Of a DNA stretch of 64,000 nt, positions 45,176 through 58,559 are shown one piece after another. Below the pieces are notes generated by a model that was not told where the DNA came from, searched no databases, and worked only from the letters and a program-made list of their open reading frames with translations. Source of the DNA: Sphagnum compactum (lineage: Eukaryota > Bryophyta > Sphagnopsida > Sphagnales); contig OZ234496.1 in assembly GCA_965153455.1 (NCBI GenBank), positions 1,798,001 to 1,862,000 on the forward strand. Reading direction: 5' to 3'. The position numbers and the translations under genes are program-made. Every line of letters starts with the position of its first letter. The stretch's first letter is position 1.

Positions 45176-48100
45176 ATGGCTGCTGCAATGCATTGCGGAG
45201 TAGGCAGTGTGGGAGCCGTGACGGGGTCCGTGATAACAAGTCTAGCCAGTGACAACGCGACGAGACAACTGGGAGCGTCGTCGTCCTTCGCAGGGTTGCG
45301 ACTAGTTGGCAAGGGGATTGCTAGCGGGAGCCATCATCATCATCATCTTCAGGTGCCATGTCCACAAGTAGGCATGGGACGAAGAAGGCCACGACAGGAT
45401 GGGAAATTGGCCAATTTAGCAGTCGCTGCGGCAAGCGTGGAAACGCTGGAGAAGAAGACGGATGCGGAGCTGGTAGAGTTGTCCATCAACACCATCCGCT
45501 TCCTGGCCATAGACGCAGTGGAGAAGGCGAACTCAGGCCATCCAGGTCTCCCCATGGGTTGCGCGCCATTGGGTCACATCCTGTACGACGAGGTCATGCG
45601 CTACAATCCCAAGAACCCCTACTGGTTCAACCGCGACAGGTTTGTCCTGTCTGCTGGCCATGGCTGCATGCTCCAATACGCCTGCCTGCACCTCGCAGGC
45701 TATGACAGCGTCCTGGTACGAAAGATCAACTTTCCCTTCACAACCATTGCTCCAGTAGCTCCTCTAAACTGCAAACCACCCATTGCTCTATTGTTGTAGT
45801 ATTCTGCAATTCAAGCAATTCTAACAACCTATCCCCTTCTCTAAAACTTCATTGAAGATTGGTCATCAATGTTTCAAGCAAGAGTGTCATGAAAAGCAAA
45901 AACACCCATGCGAGTGAATGGATTCATGGAAGGAGTTTTTCATGAGCACCACCCAACTGATGATGAGATCACCAGCATTTGTTTGTTTGTTTGTTTTTTG
46001 CATCACTTTTTTGTGTGTGTTGTGCAGCTGGAAGACTTGAAGCAATTCAGGCAGTGGAAGAGTCGTACACCTGGTCACCCAGAGAATTTCGAAACCCCTG
46101 GTGTTGAGGTCACCACAGGTAAAATAAATTAATGGACTACTTACTACTTGTGGTATTGTTTTCTTCCTTTTTTTTCCTCTCACATGCCACATACTGGGTT
46201 TTTCTTTTGTAGTGGAGGAACTTTCTGTCTAGTGTCAAGGGTATGGTGTGCAGGCGGAGTTCATGGTTTTTACTTGCTGCAAGTTATCAGGGCAGATGTT
46301 TGGCTGAACAGATAGATGGGTTCCAACATTGGATTGATTAAATTCACACAAGTACTTTGCTACTGCCAAAGGATTTGATTTATGGGTGGGTTGTGTATAG
46401 GGCCTCTTGGGCAAGGTATTGCCAATGCTGTGGGTTTGGCTCTGGCTGAGACTCACTTGGCTGCTCGCTTCAACAAGCCTGATGCCAAGATTGTTGACCA
46501 TTACACGTACTTGCTTCACCTAATTGGAGTCACTCCTGGTTTTGCTTTTGAGTATCCATTCTTGGGCAAGCTGTTATGCTTTCTTAAGATTTGGAGCAGG
46601 GAGAAGGTTTAAAAGATTGCCTTTTTTATGGTTAGGTGCAACAACAACACCATGTGTTGTTGCCAAGAAGTGCAAAGATCACTGAACAGGAATTGGGTTT
46701 TGTGTCCTGCAGCTACTGCATTGTAGGAGATGGTTGCAACATGGAAGGTATTTCCAATGAAGCAGCATCTCTTGCAGGTCACTGGGGCCTTGGCAAGCTT
46801 ATTGTGTTTTATGATGACAACCATATTTCCATTGATGGAAACACTGCGATTGCCTTCACAGAGGATGTAAGTGCTCGTTATGATGCACTTGGATGGCATA
46901 CAATCTGGGTTAAGAATGGTAACACCGACTATGATTCTATCCGTGCGGCAGTTGAGGAGGCCAAATCTGTGACTGACAAGCCAACCCTGATCAAGGTTTC
47001 AGTCCTGGCATTCTAAAAGTTGTGAATTGTGACAATCTACTAGGCTTGTGTCATTCTTGTTCATTCTATCTTTCTTAATTTTTTCACAAACCAGACTAAA
47101 TATCTGTGTTGGCTGATGGGTGCTAATTTCACGACTCTGGAATAATACAGGTTACCACCACCATTGGTTTTGGATCACCCAACAAGGCAAATTCCTACAG
47201 CGTGCATGGGGCAGCCTTGGGTTCTAAGGAAGTTGATGCCACCCGTCAGAACTTGGGCTGGCCTTATGAGCCATTCTTTGTACCAAATGAGGTGAAGAGG
47301 TAATGCACTTTGCCTTGCAGGACTTCACTTCTGATATGAAGTCTTGCAGTCCTTCCTACAGGCAGACCCTGTTGGCTGAAATCAGCCCATTAGATGCTAC
47401 TTATTTCTAAATGCTTTGACAGTGATGGAATGTCTTCAACAGAGGGGTTGTTTGAATTCTGATGTTGTTTGTCTTCTGAATAGCTCTGAGTGTCCTGGTA
47501 TTATGCTCTTTCTGGAAACATGGTGACTAATGAGGTTCTTTGATGGTTGTCTCCCAGCCACTGGAGCAAGCACATCAAAGAAGGAGCTGCTCTGGAGTCT
47601 GAATGGGAGGATTCATTGGCTGCCTATGAAAAGAAGTACCCAACTGAAGCTGCTGAATTCAAGTCTCTCCTCAGCCTCAAGCTGCCAGAGGGATGGGAGA
47701 AGGCTCTTCCAGTGAGTTTGTATCTCTGGAACATTTCTGTGGAAAATAGCAAAGCCAAGTTGTTTGTTATGTTCTTTTTCTTCAATGTTGTGTGTACTCT
47801 CTGTGGGTGACTTAGTGTCCATGGTCTGTGGCTTGAGTAATGCTTCGTTGTGCTTGTGGTGTGTTTCTTTTCTTCTCAAAAGATCTTGCTTGTAAAGTTC
47901 TCCATGTTTCTCTCTCCTCTTCCTCTCTGTTCGTTTGATTCTTTTCTGGTTTTTGTTTATGTTCCTATTTCTTCTTGGTATCTTTGGTCATGCCCTTCTC
48001 TGTCATATTTTGTTGAGTTAGCCAGCATCATGGCTGAGTCTTCCCCTTATTGCCATGGCTGTGTGTGTTCTCCTAAGTGGAAGGATTCATGTTTCATTAG

Positions 48101-49097
48101 TGTTTCTGATGAAATTTGGGGTGGGTGATTGCAGAGCTTCACACCTGAGAATCCTGCTGATGCCACACGTAACCTCTCCCAGACATGTCTGAATGCCCTT
48201 GCAAGAACATTGCCAGGTCTAATTGGAGGCAGTGCTGACTTGGCTTCGTCCAACATGACCCTGTTGAAGATGTTTGGTGACTTCCAAAAGAAGACCCCAG
48301 CTGAGCGAAATTTGAGGTTTGGAGTGAGGGAGCATGCTATGGGAGCCATTTCAAATGGAATTCTGTTGCATTTGAGTGGGCTTATCCCATACTGTGCCAC
48401 TTTCTTCATCTTCACAGACTACCTGAGAAATGCAATGCGACTTTCTGCTCTGAGTGAAGCAGGCGTGATCTATGTCATGACCCATGACTCCATTGGGCTG
48501 GGAGAGGATGGACCTACTCATCAGCCCATCGAGCATCTGGCCAGCTTCAGGGCCATGCCCAACATGCTCATGTTGAGGCCTGCAGATGGCAATGAAACCT
48601 CTGGGGCCTACAAGGTGGCAGTCCTCAACCGTAAGAGGCCCAGCACATTGGCACTCTCAAGACAAAAGTTGCCAAATTTGCCTGGGACATCGATTGATTC
48701 AGTAGCATTGGGAGGATACATTGTTTCAGACAACTCTACAGACAACAAACCTGATGTGATCCTTATTGGAACAGGGTCAGAACTGGAGATAGCATTCAAG
48801 GCAGGTGAGATTATTCGGAAGGAGGGCAAGACTGCACGGGTGGTATCATTTGTTTGCTGGGAGCTTTTTGAAGAGCAGAGTGCTGAGTACAAGGAAAGTG
48901 TACTGCCAAAGGCTGTTAAGGCCCGTGTGAGTATTGAGGCAGGATCCACATTTGGGTGGGAGAAGTATTTGGGTTCAGAGGGTAAGGCTATTGGTGTGGA
49001 TCACTTTGGTGCCAGTGCCCCTGCAGGCATTTTGTACAAGGAGTATGGGCTCACTGTCGACAAAGTTGTTGATGCAGCTAAAGAGTTGTTGGGATAG
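45176..49097 (+). CDS. Chloroplast transketolase (seven exons)
   Basis: Thiamine-diphosphate enzyme of the Calvin cycle and plastid pentose-phosphate pathway, moving two-carbon units between ketose and aldose phosphates. Exons: 45176-45715, 46028-46118, 46401-46506, 46713-46995, 47151-47299, 47558-47711 and 48135-49097. Phase is kept throughout, giving 761 residues, close to plant plastid precursors of about 740. Residues 1 to about 85 are Ser/Ala/Arg-rich with few acidic residues, as in a transit peptide, and include a five-His run. Mature landmarks: [37 protein letters not shown]-binding GDGCNMEG (GDG at about 251-253), catalytic Glu in GVREHAMGA (about E507), [20 protein letters not shown], and the C-terminal domain ending AKELLG. 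The ATG at 45176 was chosen because TTG at 45170 precedes it without an in-frame ATG; 45188 is an alternative. All active-site motifs are intact. Confidence 0.97.
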
Positions 49098-50440
49098 ATA
49101 CATGGCTCAAACAAGATGGTTACAGGGATGTGATTCTAATAGGCTTCGGGCTTCAGGATCCCAATGTGTTCCAACCTTTTACATCACCAGCACTTAGTCC
49201 AAAATATGTTGTATTTAGATAAGATGGGGGCCCATAGTAGTGTCTTGGGTACAACAGAGATGCTTTTCGTTTCTTCAGTTGTAGCTTTAAAATCTTGAAA
49301 CTGGCATTGCGCTTCACCAACTGAGCTTTATGGGCCAAATCATTGATTATCAAAAGAGCATGTAATGAGTGGCTTTTACACCATGGGTGTTGGCTTTTTA
49401 CCTTGCTTGCAGATCAGTTCCAGACTGAGAGATTCAAGACTCTTTGTGCAATAACTCATTGGTTATGGAGGCTACCAAAGGAAGTGATTGAGGGCTGTGT
49501 TTTGGGTTGTTGGTTCCGTTCACTTGCAAGATGCAAGGGCATTCTTGTTCTGGAAACAAAGGTGAGATCATGTATGTTGGTAGACACAAAGGGAGGGGGG
49601 GTGGGTGTTCCAGCTGCTTGCATATGTTTCACCATGGCAGAGGTGGAACAATAATGTTTTGAAAGTTATGGAAATTCCATGGTTGGAACAACCCATGCCC
49701 CCAACTTCAAAACTTTGTAAGGGGAACATACAATTGAAGCACTTGGAACCACTTCAGGACTACATAAAAAGGGGATGTGGTATGAACCACCATTGGGAAC
49801 ATGTGGCAAATTTCAAGGACACAAGGAACAATTTCTGTGCAAAAAAAGATTGGCGATTGATTGAAGTTCCAATTGTCCATTTCCATGCTCTATTAGTGTA
49901 CTAACTACAAAAACATTTTCCCCTGCAATCCATGATAGAAAATTGTCCATTTCCATGCACTATCGGCATGCTAACTACAAAAATTTCTTTTCCTGCAATT
50001 CAATGGTAGACAAGTTCCTCAAAAAGCTTGAATGCTTACAAAACACTTGTGGTGGTTGCAAATTTTTTTGAACTCTTTGGAGCCAAACCTATAGACCTAT
50101 CAAACAAGACCCCCACTACTTCAAATTCATGAAACCTCAAATTGGACAAGGTTGGTAAAATGAAGTGGTTGCTAACAAGTCATTGAAATGATCTAAGCTC
50201 ATGAAACATATGAAATAAAGATGCAATTGAGCATCTTTGCGTTTGTCATGACGCAATGGGTGCATTTGGATGTAAATGTAACTCTATGTCATGTCAATAT
50301 AGGGTCATCTTTGGTCAACCTAGGTCAAAACAAGGTCGGGCTGCCTAAAAAAAATTTAAGTGCAACCAAAAATTGTGTCATTCAGTTGTTGTAAACCTTG
50401 TGGCGACTCAAATAACTTTTAGACAATGCTCGATGTTTTT
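49098..50440. other. Region 3' of transketolase; no gene recognised
   Basis: It begins with the presumed transketolase 3' UTR. A frame at 49605-49904 (including HHWEHVANFKDTRNNF) looks slightly coding, but I recognise no family. Confidence 0.4.
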
Positions 50441-50445
50441 GGGCA

Positions 50446-50712
50446 GTGACAATTTGTTTTAGTTGTTGGATTAATGGCCATTGCTGATCAGATAATTAAA
50501 ATTATTCGGGCAAGTTTCAAATTTTTTTGGCAAATTGAAAAAATTCAATCGTCAATTATGACAACTAAAAGTTGATAACCAAATTTTTTTGATTGCCAAT
50601 CATAACAACTAAAAGTTGACAATTGAAAATTTTCAATTGCCTAATTTAGTGATAGGAAATTTGAAATTTTGGTCATTAATCCTGTGACAATCAAATTCGT
50701 TTTCAGTCACCA
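50446..50712. repeat. Fold-back (inverted-repeat) element
   Basis: The left arm has GGCAGTGACAATTTG and GGATTAATGGCCA. The right arm, read in reverse, has GGTGACTGAAAACG and GGATTAATGACCA. The centre holds two copies of ACAACTAAAAGTTGA. The arms are about 40-50 bp and imperfect. It resembles a decayed MITE; no clear target duplication was seen. Confidence 0.5.
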
Positions 50713-50719
50713 TACGTAA

Positions 50720-53700
50720 TGGGGACAACCATCATCTTGGATATTGTGAGAACTATGATTTTGCAAACTACAAATGTACAATCATGAATATTTGTATAAC
50801 AATTGTCCCACAACCAATTTATTGACTTTTATATTCAATTGTATGTAAATAGTATGATCATATAATTGAAACTCAGTTCACTAAAACTTCAATGGGTCGT
50901 GGTTTTTTAATGTTTTAAATTTGTGGATAGTTTCGTAATGACATAGAAAACATAAGACTTCGGCAACATGTTTATTCCCTATCAAGGTTCCTCATCTTAC
51001 ATTTAATCACTTTTTTGAAATCATACATGGGGGATTTGAGGCTATCAACATAAAAAAAAACCTTTAAAAAGTCAAAATATCGTTGAAATTAAGTACCCAA
51101 TTTAACAAACTAACTCGATTTCAATGAAGTGAACTTGCATCCATCATTGAACATGTGTAAACATTGATAAGTAGTTCAACATCAGTCCCAAACACATCTT
51201 CCATACAAACCTAGACCACAATTGAGCTGCTTTAATCTTACCACTAGTTCAAGCCTCCAATTCAATAGAATCTTTCAATGTTCAAAAGGAAAACAAGCAA
51301 ATTTTGTCTTCTTTGTAGTAACATCCAATGGTCTACTCTCAAACCTCAACTTCATTATACAACCTCAATAGAAAAAGAATGCCCAAAACATTCCCCAATT
51401 TTTTTTAAATGGTGAAACAACAATCCATAATATTGCAAAGTTGCAACTACCCTTTACAAAATCTTTAACAAAACATAAACACCATTCCTTCTATCACTAG
51501 TTTATACAATTTTTAAAAATGGTTCACCTCTCATTTCTTTCCATTTGAAAGTGATTGTTAAATTTTTTTATTTATCAAATACTTATGATCATTGCTTTGA
51601 AAAATATCTATTTATAATATGATAATGATCAAACTCTTCACATGGCTTACAAACCTATTCCAATCATATAGAATCACAATATTTAATATATCATACAAAT
51701 TTTTAAAAAATTAAAAATTATTTTATTCATTTAAATTTTTATTTTTTTTTGAAATATACATTTTTTGTGCAAATATATTTTAACATTACACATATGAGAT
51801 AAAATAATATAATTTTTTTGACATTTGATTTCTTTGTGTTTTGACTTACTAAAATATACCCCAAAAAAAGTGAAAATTCTTCTTATTAATAATGACATGG
51901 TTTAAGTTCAAATGTGGTAACTCTGAAAAACAATATTATGTGACAATAATCTTGACCCTAAACCCTAATGTGCTTTCACCTTCAGAATCTTGTTTTGTGT
52001 GTTTTGTTATTGTTTTGTTATCTAGGCCTGCACTATTACCACTAGTTTACGAATCCATACAACATTATGTGTTTGTAGGTTGTATCTTGAAGCAAAGCTA
52101 GAATGAAAGTGAATTCAGTATGAATTCAGTGTTCTTGCATGCAAGACTGTACTTAGTTCATGGTAGAAGTACTTCACAGTAGCACCAGGTGTACTCGGAT
52201 GTGATATTGGACCGCAAATGCTTGCAAGACTACTTAGTTCCCGCTAGTTCTGTTAGACAAATGTTTTGCATGGGTGCACTCATAAGATTTGTGATTTGAA
52301 ATGAGCATTTGATTTTTCTCTCTTTTATTACATATGAATTGAGTGTTCTTTACAGTAGTTTTTGTTACTGGAAGTGCATCATGGCAGATTTGGTCTTACT
52401 CCTGCATGTGAATTCATGTATAATTCTGTTGTATGGGAAATCAATTTGTTCTATGCCATTGCAAATGTCAATGGGAAAGGACATGGGACTGTCCCATTAA
52501 TCCCTTATGGTCTGCATTCCCTGATTAGTGTAATTGCAACTGAAATCTAACAGGGGATCTCTTTATTTTTCACATGAGGGAGCTCCCCATAGGCCCCCCT
52601 TAATGTGTCGAATTATGCTAAAGCAGCCTGTTAGTTTGAACATCTTCTAGCTTGGATAATTCTTCAAATTTCTTGACAGGCTTGACCCATGCAGACGGAT
52701 ACATGTAGAATGCATAATGCTTGAACGGCCATGAGACGGTCATGAACGGCGGTGTGATGTGGGCTGAGTCCCGGCGGCTACAACATGATTACCGGCTTAT
52801 TTCCTCTAAATCAGATGGGGATAGCCAGATGTGATGCTTTAGCTTAATCAGATGTTGATTTTCATGCCTTCCTAGTGGATTCGACCAGATCCAATGGCTT
52901 TCCATCGCCTTTCCATCTACACTACCAACTGGTTGATTATAAGAGGAACCTTCTCCCCGACTATAATTTGTTGCCTGGGTATTTCCATGTCATGTTTAGC
53001 TGCACACATGATATGCAAATGGGCTACTTGTTTCCTAAAGATTACTGCACACTTACTGTCAGCTTCTTGATAATCTAGAGTTTGGATATTGTGTGGAGAG
53101 AATAATTGAACCTCTCCAGATTACCATGTAGTTTCCCTTTCTCGTCACCACAGCCCGATTGAATTCATGGAGCTTGCTTACAGTATTTTCGTCCACCTAC
53201 TGACTTTTTATCTTTCCTCCAGTTTACTTCCTTTCCCTTTAATTTGAAATTCTTTATGATCCTTAATGCTCAGTTTTTCTGTTAGAATTTCTTTTGTAAA
53301 CCAAATTGCAAGTCTGTTTTTAGGATACGGATTGGTGTCGAGGTCATGTTAATCATTTCCGAAGTTTCATAAGTTCGATTTGACACTGCCACATGTTCGA
53401 TTTTTGTAATTCATTAGATTAATGATAACCAAGTGAATGAATCACGATTAAAAGAAATTATAAATTCAAGCTTATATAAAGCATGAATCAGGTTACTTAG
53501 AGTACACGTAATGTAAGTACTTGTCACTATCAAGAGATTATAGCTTCAGTTGTGGTATTGATTGTTCTCCATCTACTTGACCGAAATACTAAAGCAGCGA
53601 CGGGAGGCGCATAGGGAGGCAAAAATGTCCTAGCAAGAAAAAGGAACCGACTCGCATTTTAGGTCATTGTTGTTTTTTTATGAATTTATAATCTAGTTAC

Positions 53701-56100
53701 ATTACACATACTACCGAAATTGTGGCTGTAATCTCAGAACGAGCCTCACAAAAGTAAAGTTGCCTGATAGAATGCATCATTGTAGCGTCGATCCAATTGC
53801 CACTTCAAACTAGTAGTTCTAGCTGCTTGGTCAACTTGTAAATGCGTGTTAAATTCAATAGTAGCATGCTACATCACCCATAGTTACAGGCAACGGACCT
53901 GGCTACCAGATCACTGCATCAAGTGAAGCAAACTAAATGGAGTGATCCAAAAATGTGAGGAGATGACTCTAAAGTGTAAACTAAAAGCTAATTACTATCG
54001 GTTAACATAAAATATATAGTTCGTTTTCCTTACTTGTATGTATAAAAAGCATTCATTTGTGTATTTGTAAAATTCTTTGGTGATCACTGGAACGATTGAT
54101 CATGGTGCATTCACCAGCAAAGTTCTAGAAAAGATTTTCATTCCAAGTATGCACAGTATAAGCATACTGCATATGTATCTTTGGAGTTTTGCATATATTT
54201 CCAAAGGTACATGTAAAACTAATTTTTTTCTCTGAACTTTACGAGCATCAAGCTCCAATTTTGGTTCCTTCTCTTCTTCATGAATCTCGTATTTTAGTTT
54301 AGTCATCAGCTACAATTGATTTCAACCAAGGTTGCTTCTTGAATGTTGTTTAGTAATTATCAGGGTGTTGTTTATTGATCATTATTGTTCACAAGTTATC
54401 ATTATTGTTCAAGTCATTTTTTTTGTCATTGCCCACCAACTGGTTTGTTGCGATTCCTTTTTTAGATCGTAAGACGTGTTGGGCTGTTAACATAAACTTT
54501 AACAGACCCTGGCGGTTATCAGGACGGTTGTCCATGCTCATAAGCGTGCTTCTAAAACTTGAAGGTTCAAAGAAAAGGTTCTGATCTATAACCGTGCTTC
54601 TCAAAGAAATTGAACAAAATGACATACCTAACCACATTTATAACTGCTGGTCCTTTACCACTTCTTTCATGAAAACTGTAGACCTGTTCTTTGAGGGTTT
54701 TGAAATAACTGCAGCCCCCTCGAGTCTTTGATTTTGATTCTTCTTTAAAATCTGGAACTGGCAGTTCTCTGATTCTGAAATATTTAACAAACCAGATTCA
54801 GTGGTTATCAACAAAATCCAATGCCCACCCAACACTCATTTCGAGGCTAAATAACCCCTTCAGGCACTTTGAACAGGGCAAAGCTTAAGCATGCCAGAAT
54901 GAATAATGGATATTTTAATTTTCAATTTAGATGACAACAACAAGCATATGGAGGTTCAGAAATTGCTCCTCCCACAACCAAATATAAATGTTGATTTCCT
55001 TTTGTTCAGTGAAAGAGCCACATGCATAGTTTGTCATGTACACCCCTCACCTTCAAATTTCAGCATTCAAGAAAGAACATTCTATAATACCTATGTTTTT
55101 CCTCACAAAATGGCCATGTTGCAAGTATTGGCTACCAATTTTCAACTACCTACCAAACTGGTAGGATGGCCTTGCATTTTAAGGGAATACCAAAGAGTTC
55201 TGTTGGCCAGACACAATCTTGTGAAATTGTTCACACCTTGTCAAAATACTATGCTGCCACCCTGCCTGTATGCCATTTCAAGTCACTGGGCTCACGAAGT
55301 AGAGTGTGTTGTCACCAACCTTTAGTGATTAAAATTTCACTACAAAAGGTGTGCAGGTCTTACTTATCTGAGAACTCAGTTTATTGGTTCTCCTGTAAGG
55401 GACAGACTACAGACCCATGCAGTTTTTCATTTGGTTGCACATTTTGAGGAATGTTCACCAGGTGTTACTATGAACTGTGGGTTCATTCTTTGGCATGAAG
55501 TCTGGGGGAGTGAGTCACTTAGATTTTTATGAAAATGACTTCAGTTCAAATTTTAAGGTAGTTGTTCATACTTTGGAGGTAAAATTTGAAGGCAAATTTG
55601 ACAAACTCGAATTCTTTCACGCATGTAGGATTGTTTTCTAGATCTATTTCTTAAATTTAAAAAACTTTCATCATAATATGTGTTTGCCATACCCAATTTC
55701 CAAGTGTAAGACATGACAAGAAAATTCTCACACAATCAAAAGCATTTTTGGAAATGAAAAAAGATCAACTGATGGTGATCTAGGTAGATAGACATCAAAG
55801 TGATTCAACATGTTAGGAATTATATGAAATTATAATCATTTAAAACATTTATATATTAAGACATCATATGTTTTGAATGGAAGAGTTTGAGATCCAAGAG
55901 GTGTTTGGTGCAAAAAAGAGTTGGGCCTGATAAGTGTCTATTGCTCATGGAGCATTTCCTATTAACTACTATTGTTATTCATAAGCTCAAAAAGATTGAT
56001 AGGAACTTAAACATAACAAAAATGTCATGTCATCCAGATTCCAGACAGCTTAAACACCAAAATGCAGAGCCTTCATGGACATACTAATAACCATCCTTTC
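50720..56100. other. No gene recognised
   Basis: AT-rich, with only short frames lacking domains on either strand. No tRNA was seen. Confidence 0.45.
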
Positions 56101-56110
56101 ACCATGCGCA

Positions 56111-56215
56111 AAGCACTGCCTGTATTTTCAGCTCCCTTACTTGCCTGAATAAACCTGTTTTCAGCAAGCGGGATCTTCTGTGGTGGAAGGCACCAGCCAG
56201 GCTGTACTGGGATCT
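56111..56215 (+). repeat. Dispersed ~115-bp repeat, copy B
   Basis: It matches the reverse strand of 15090-15208: GCACTGCCTG, TTTTCAGCTCCCTTACTTGC, AGCAAGCGGGATCTTCTG, CCAGCCAGGCTG. The tail GGGATCTTCT...GGAAGGTACTAGCCAG repeats part of the unit a second time up to about 56240. Confidence 0.75.
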
Positions 56216-56249
56216 TCTAACCAGCGGAAGGTACTAGCCAGCCCTTCAC

Positions 56250-57890
56250 TATTTCTAAAAAATGAAAAAATCCCAGCTTTCCTTTACCTAGGAAAAGGAC
56301 CTGAGTACAGGCCCTACCGGCCTCAGGCACAGATCTCAAATCATGGAAGGGCCTATACTCAAGCCCTTCTCCTATACTTCAAACATTCAATGTGCACATT
56401 CCCAGAAGTCAGCTACTCCCCATTGACAAATAGCCATCACTTTGGAAGAGCAACAATCCAACAAGCTAGACAATAAATAGAGCTACGGCTCTAAAAACTT
56501 TAGAAACCCCATAAAGACACGAGCATAAAATTGCTCAAACAAACAACAGCTCCACATGAAAACCTAATATCTATTAACGCTACATCAAACTAAAGGAGTT
56601 ATCTTGACACGACAAAAGTTTGATAGGTTCAAGTCTCCTGAATCACCCTTGTTGAGAAATGAGATTGTTCAAGCAAATTTAAGACTAATAGGCTTGGCAA
56701 GGTCTCTGACAACCCAGGGAAAAGTAATGGATTGGTGTGCCAGGAATGAATGGGAGAGACAATAATGAATGGAAGCATTAGAACTCCACCCCCAAAGTAC
56801 TCAACCTTGATTAGGTCGCTACCTTGGAGACCCTTCATCAACAAACAAGATGACTTCTTAATGCACAGTGTTTTGCCAGTTGTTTCAATATCTGGTGATG
56901 ATGGGATTGGCCTTGAGAGGGCGAGTGGAAGCACTTGAAAGCCACTTCCACTGAGATTAGGACCCTTCATTGGGCAGTAAGATGACTTCTTCACCATCAA
57001 CCAGGAAAAACCAGACAAGAATGCAGGGAGTTGTGTGCTGTTCTACTCCCAAAAGCACCACTCCAATTCTGAAACCATTGAACATCTGAATATATAGGCT
57101 CTGAATGTCCATTCTGAAATGGAGTTTTTGGCAGACAAATTTGGTCTACTCCAAAAAGTTCAAAAGGGGAAAAGGTTGGAGAGCCTTGTCATTTATGCCC
57201 ATGAACAAATATCTGACAGAGGCACTGACTTGCCCCTGCTTGTGGTGCCCATTGTCTTATCATAGCAGTTGATGTGCCTTCTGGGTGCCTTGGGAAAAGG
57301 TCGAGAAAGACATTTGAGGGACCATTGATGGTCCTTGGGGCGGTGATGAGCTGGATTAAAACAAGAGCCTGGCAAAAGCCAATCGAACCCACAAAAAGTG
57401 AAAAATAGAAAACCAATAGAAACCCAGAACTTGAACTCGTCATCAACAAAAGGCAGAAAAAGTTGGACCCATCACACAAAAGGTACATGATGAGATAGAC
57501 ACAGAACACATATCGAAGTTGAAAACCTGTCAAATAAGTTAAGCACCAGCAGAAAATTTCTAGTGTATGTAGAGGACATGTTATCAAGGGGAATTTTTCT
57601 GTGTTTCATCTTTCAAAATGTCCCACCTGTTGTTTTATCCTTGTTCTTTCTCTTGATACCCACCAGGTATCACAAGAAAACAATGGAATAATAAATTTCT
57701 GCCAATGCTTAATGTCAAGTAATGTCCTCAGGGTGAGGCAACCTCATATTTGGGTAACATCCTGCTCCTTGGGTGCTACCCTACTCTTTCATTATCTGAT
57801 GACTAGGTGGTCAGGCAACTTGGGCCCCCTATTCTTCTCACTCCCCCAGAGTCTTTCAACTTCTTCTCTCATCAACCCTTTTCACGCACA
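56250..57890. other. No gene recognised
   Basis: Short frames without domains. The stretch leads into the GC-richer sequence next to the retrotransposon. Confidence 0.4.
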
Positions 57891-58518
57891 GGCTCACCGC
57901 TCAACAATGGAGGGTAAGGGCAGCTGGAGCGAATCCCCAACCCGTAGGATGCTGTTGAAGCAGGGTGACATGCCCTTCCGGGTGAGGCAACTCGCTCGGG
58001 CATGGCCTCACACCGGGACCGGCCATGGTGGGGCACCATGGCAGTGTGAGATGGTTCCAAGCCAGGAGACTGGAGTTCGACTCCCTAGTTCATCAAACAG
58101 GTTTGGGCCGGGAGGCCACGAACACGGATCAAAGGGGTTCCTAAGCGGAGCCCTGGGTGAGCTAAGTGTTCACCCATTCTGTGAGGGCATGGGTAGAGGG
58201 TTTTCCTTGGCCCATGCCTTAGAGGCAAAAAGAGGGTGAACTTGGAGTTCACCTTGCATCTCGCTTCAAGCTCCCAGTGTCCGCCCAAGGGGAGCAACTT
58301 GGTGTTGTTCCCAAGCGGGCTAGGTTGGGAGAGTGTGGGCAGCTAACTACTTAGGTACTGTGTTACAGGTTTTAGGTCCCTTAATGGGACTTGGTTCTAA
58401 CAACTAACATTGTGTGTCTTGGATGCGCAAGTAAATAAGTGTTAGAAGCGAGGAGTTAGGAGCGGGTCCTAGAGTTTGGAAGCATGGGGTGCTAGTTTGA
58501 GAAAAGGGGCCCGACATT

Positions 58519-58530
58519 TGGTATCAAAGC
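58519..58530 (+). other. Primer-binding site (initiator tRNA-Met type)
   Basis: TGGTATCAAAGC differs at one base (A for G at 58527) from TGGTATCAGAGC, the usual plant LTR-element primer site for initiator tRNA-Met. It follows CA of the LTR end by two bases, the normal spacing. Confidence 0.75.
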
Positions 58531-58559
58531 AAGTCTTTGTGCCAACACGATTTCGAAGG

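Noticed and set aside
49605-49904. 99-codon frame after transketolase as a gene
   Set aside because: No recognisable domain, no splice or promoter context; composition only weakly coding.
57601-58239. 212-codon open frame
   Set aside because: It crosses unrelated intergenic and LTR-type sequence, with no domain.
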